Assembly (NCBI GenBank): GCA_937920345.1
Contig: CALGVA010000062.1
Span: 19,754-83,753, forward strand
DNA from: an uncultured Lachnospiraceae bacterium
GTDB lineage: Bacteria > Bacillota > Clostridia > Lachnospirales > Lachnospiraceae
Length of the DNA: 64,000 nucleotides
Direction: 5' to 3'
Positions 63,695 to 64,000 of this stretch are shown here, piece by piece. The position numbers and the translations under genes were made by a program. The notes below the pieces were generated by a model that ran no database searches, was not told the origin of the DNA, and worked only from the letters and a program-made list of their open reading frames with translations. Within the stretch, counting starts at the first letter, position 1. The number at the start of each line of letters is the position of its first letter.

Positions 63695-64000
63695 AACTGA
63701 CAGAAAACAGAAAGAAACAACTGACGCTCTTTTTGGTACTGCCCGTCCTGCTCATGGCACTTGCCTATGCAGGCGGCTATGTATCCCAGTTCATCATCAA
63801 CTACCGGATCTGGACTTCATCCGGGGGCACGCCGGGGAACGGCACCTCTCCCGCATTCCCCGACGGCTCTTTTGGAGCCTGCCTCCATGCACTTACCGTA
63901 TTCCCTTACAGCCTGTACGGGATTGCCCTTTGCGTCGGCATCTCCGGGCTGCTGGTCTTCATGGTGATGCGGATGGGCTTTGGCAGGAAAGGCACCTATG
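63691..64000 (+). CDS. VirD4/TraG-like coupling protein, N-terminal part
   Basis: 103 codons run off the right edge. The frame has no ATG, GTG or TTG in a suitable place; CTG 63691 lies 8 bases after GAAGGGAGG and overlaps the preceding TGA as CTGA, so it is the probable start. The N terminus (KLTENRKKQLTLFLVLPVLL...) has two membrane helices, as in coupling proteins of clostridial elements, with YVSQFIINYRIW and the FPYSLYGIALCVG pattern. ATPase motifs lie beyond the window. Confidence 0.8.
   Translation, partial: MKLTENRKKQLTLFLVLPVLLMALAYAGGYVSQFIINYRIWTSSGGTPGNGTSPAFPDGSFGACLHALTVFPYSLYGIALCVGISGLLVFMVMRMGFGRKGTY

Larger units (their letters stand above)
52291..64000. mobile_element. Integrative conjugative element, left part
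   Basis: Starts at the split tRNA-Arg(CCU) and runs off the right edge. The DNA is clearly more GC-rich than the chromosome to the left, and all genes face rightward. It encodes a type IV secretion set: VirB2-like pilin, VirB6/TrbL-like proteins, NlpC/P60 wall hydrolase, VirB4 ATPase and a VirD4-like coupling protein start, with accessory regulators. No integrase, relaxase, replication gene or cargo is visible here. The type is related to clostridial Tn1549/CTn-like elements by protein kind, but gene order cannot be matched without comparison. Confidence 0.9.

Noticed and set aside
1..64000. CRISPR arrays, rRNA genes, riboswitches or transposase genes
   Set aside because: I looked for regular repeat-spacer runs, rRNA motifs, known aptamer cores and DDE/IS patterns and found none that I could support.

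Overview
The window looks like the end of a draft contig from an anaerobic gut-type Firmicute of the Lachnospiraceae (Clostridium cluster XIVa). I infer this from three things. Positions 31.8-40 kb carry the conserved Firmicutes order ftsH-hpt-tilS-spoIIE-ftsB/divIC-yabQ-yabP-S4 protein-hup-mazG. Glycoside hydrolases are mixed with Gram-positive-style lipoproteins and ABC importers. The conjugative element at the right edge is of a clostridial type. The first 27 bases end in a perfect 14-nt match to the 3' end of the Illumina adapter, so the left edge is probably a true contig end with uncleaned adapter.

Layout. 0-6.5 kb: a sugar operon on the minus strand (solute-binding lipoprotein, two permeases, GH36 alpha-galactosidase, one gene cut by the contig end), with a divergent AraC regulator whose start codon is not visible and two matching palindromes in the shared promoter. 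6.5-10.9 kb: a DUF4358-type lipoprotein, an MBOAT O-acyltransferase and a probable SGNH-like partner (envelope acetylation), then exonuclease III. 11-17 kb: an XRE membrane regulator, MgtC, a metallophosphoesterase overlapping an unusual cytoplasmic ParB-like/BMP fusion, and a DUF1266-like lipoprotein. 17-19.3 kb: TetR plus ABC exporter. 19.4-26.3 kb: a 2313-residue secreted GH26 mannanase. 26.7-29.1 kb: a GntR-ABC operon. 29.3-31.5 kb: a GH13 glucan hydrolase. 31.8-40 kb: the cell-division, sporulation and housekeeping cluster, in which SpoIIE lacks its membrane domain. 40-52.2 kb: a PEGA lipoprotein, a CotS-like kinase, CCA transferase, a GH3 enzyme, tRNA-Pro(CGG), a cation/proton antiporter, thioredoxin, TrmB, a D,D-carboxypeptidase and a DEDDh exonuclease.

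From 52.29 kb to the right edge the DNA is visibly more GC-rich and belongs to an integrative conjugative element. Its left boundary is a displaced 3' half of a tRNA-Arg(CCU) gene, broken at the anticodon loop and still followed by the old tRNA terminator. The element encodes, in order, a winged-helix protein, a sigma-region-4-like protein, a VirB2-like pilin, VirB6/TrbL-like membrane proteins, an NlpC/P60 hydrolase, the VirB4 ATPase, three accessory proteins (two with winged-helix N termini) and the beginning of a VirD4-like coupling protein. The integrase, relaxase and any cargo lie beyond the window.

Functionally, the GH36 operon, the GH26 mannanase, the GH3 enzyme and the GH13 enzyme together suggest growth on galactomannan or galacto-oligosaccharides and alpha-glucans. 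The most unusual chromosomal item is the ParB-like/BMP fusion with its translationally coupled phosphoesterase. The most unusual items in the element are the phased repeats at the attachment site, an attenuator-like leader before the pilin gene, a three-copy repeat after virB4, and a CTG start for the coupling protein.
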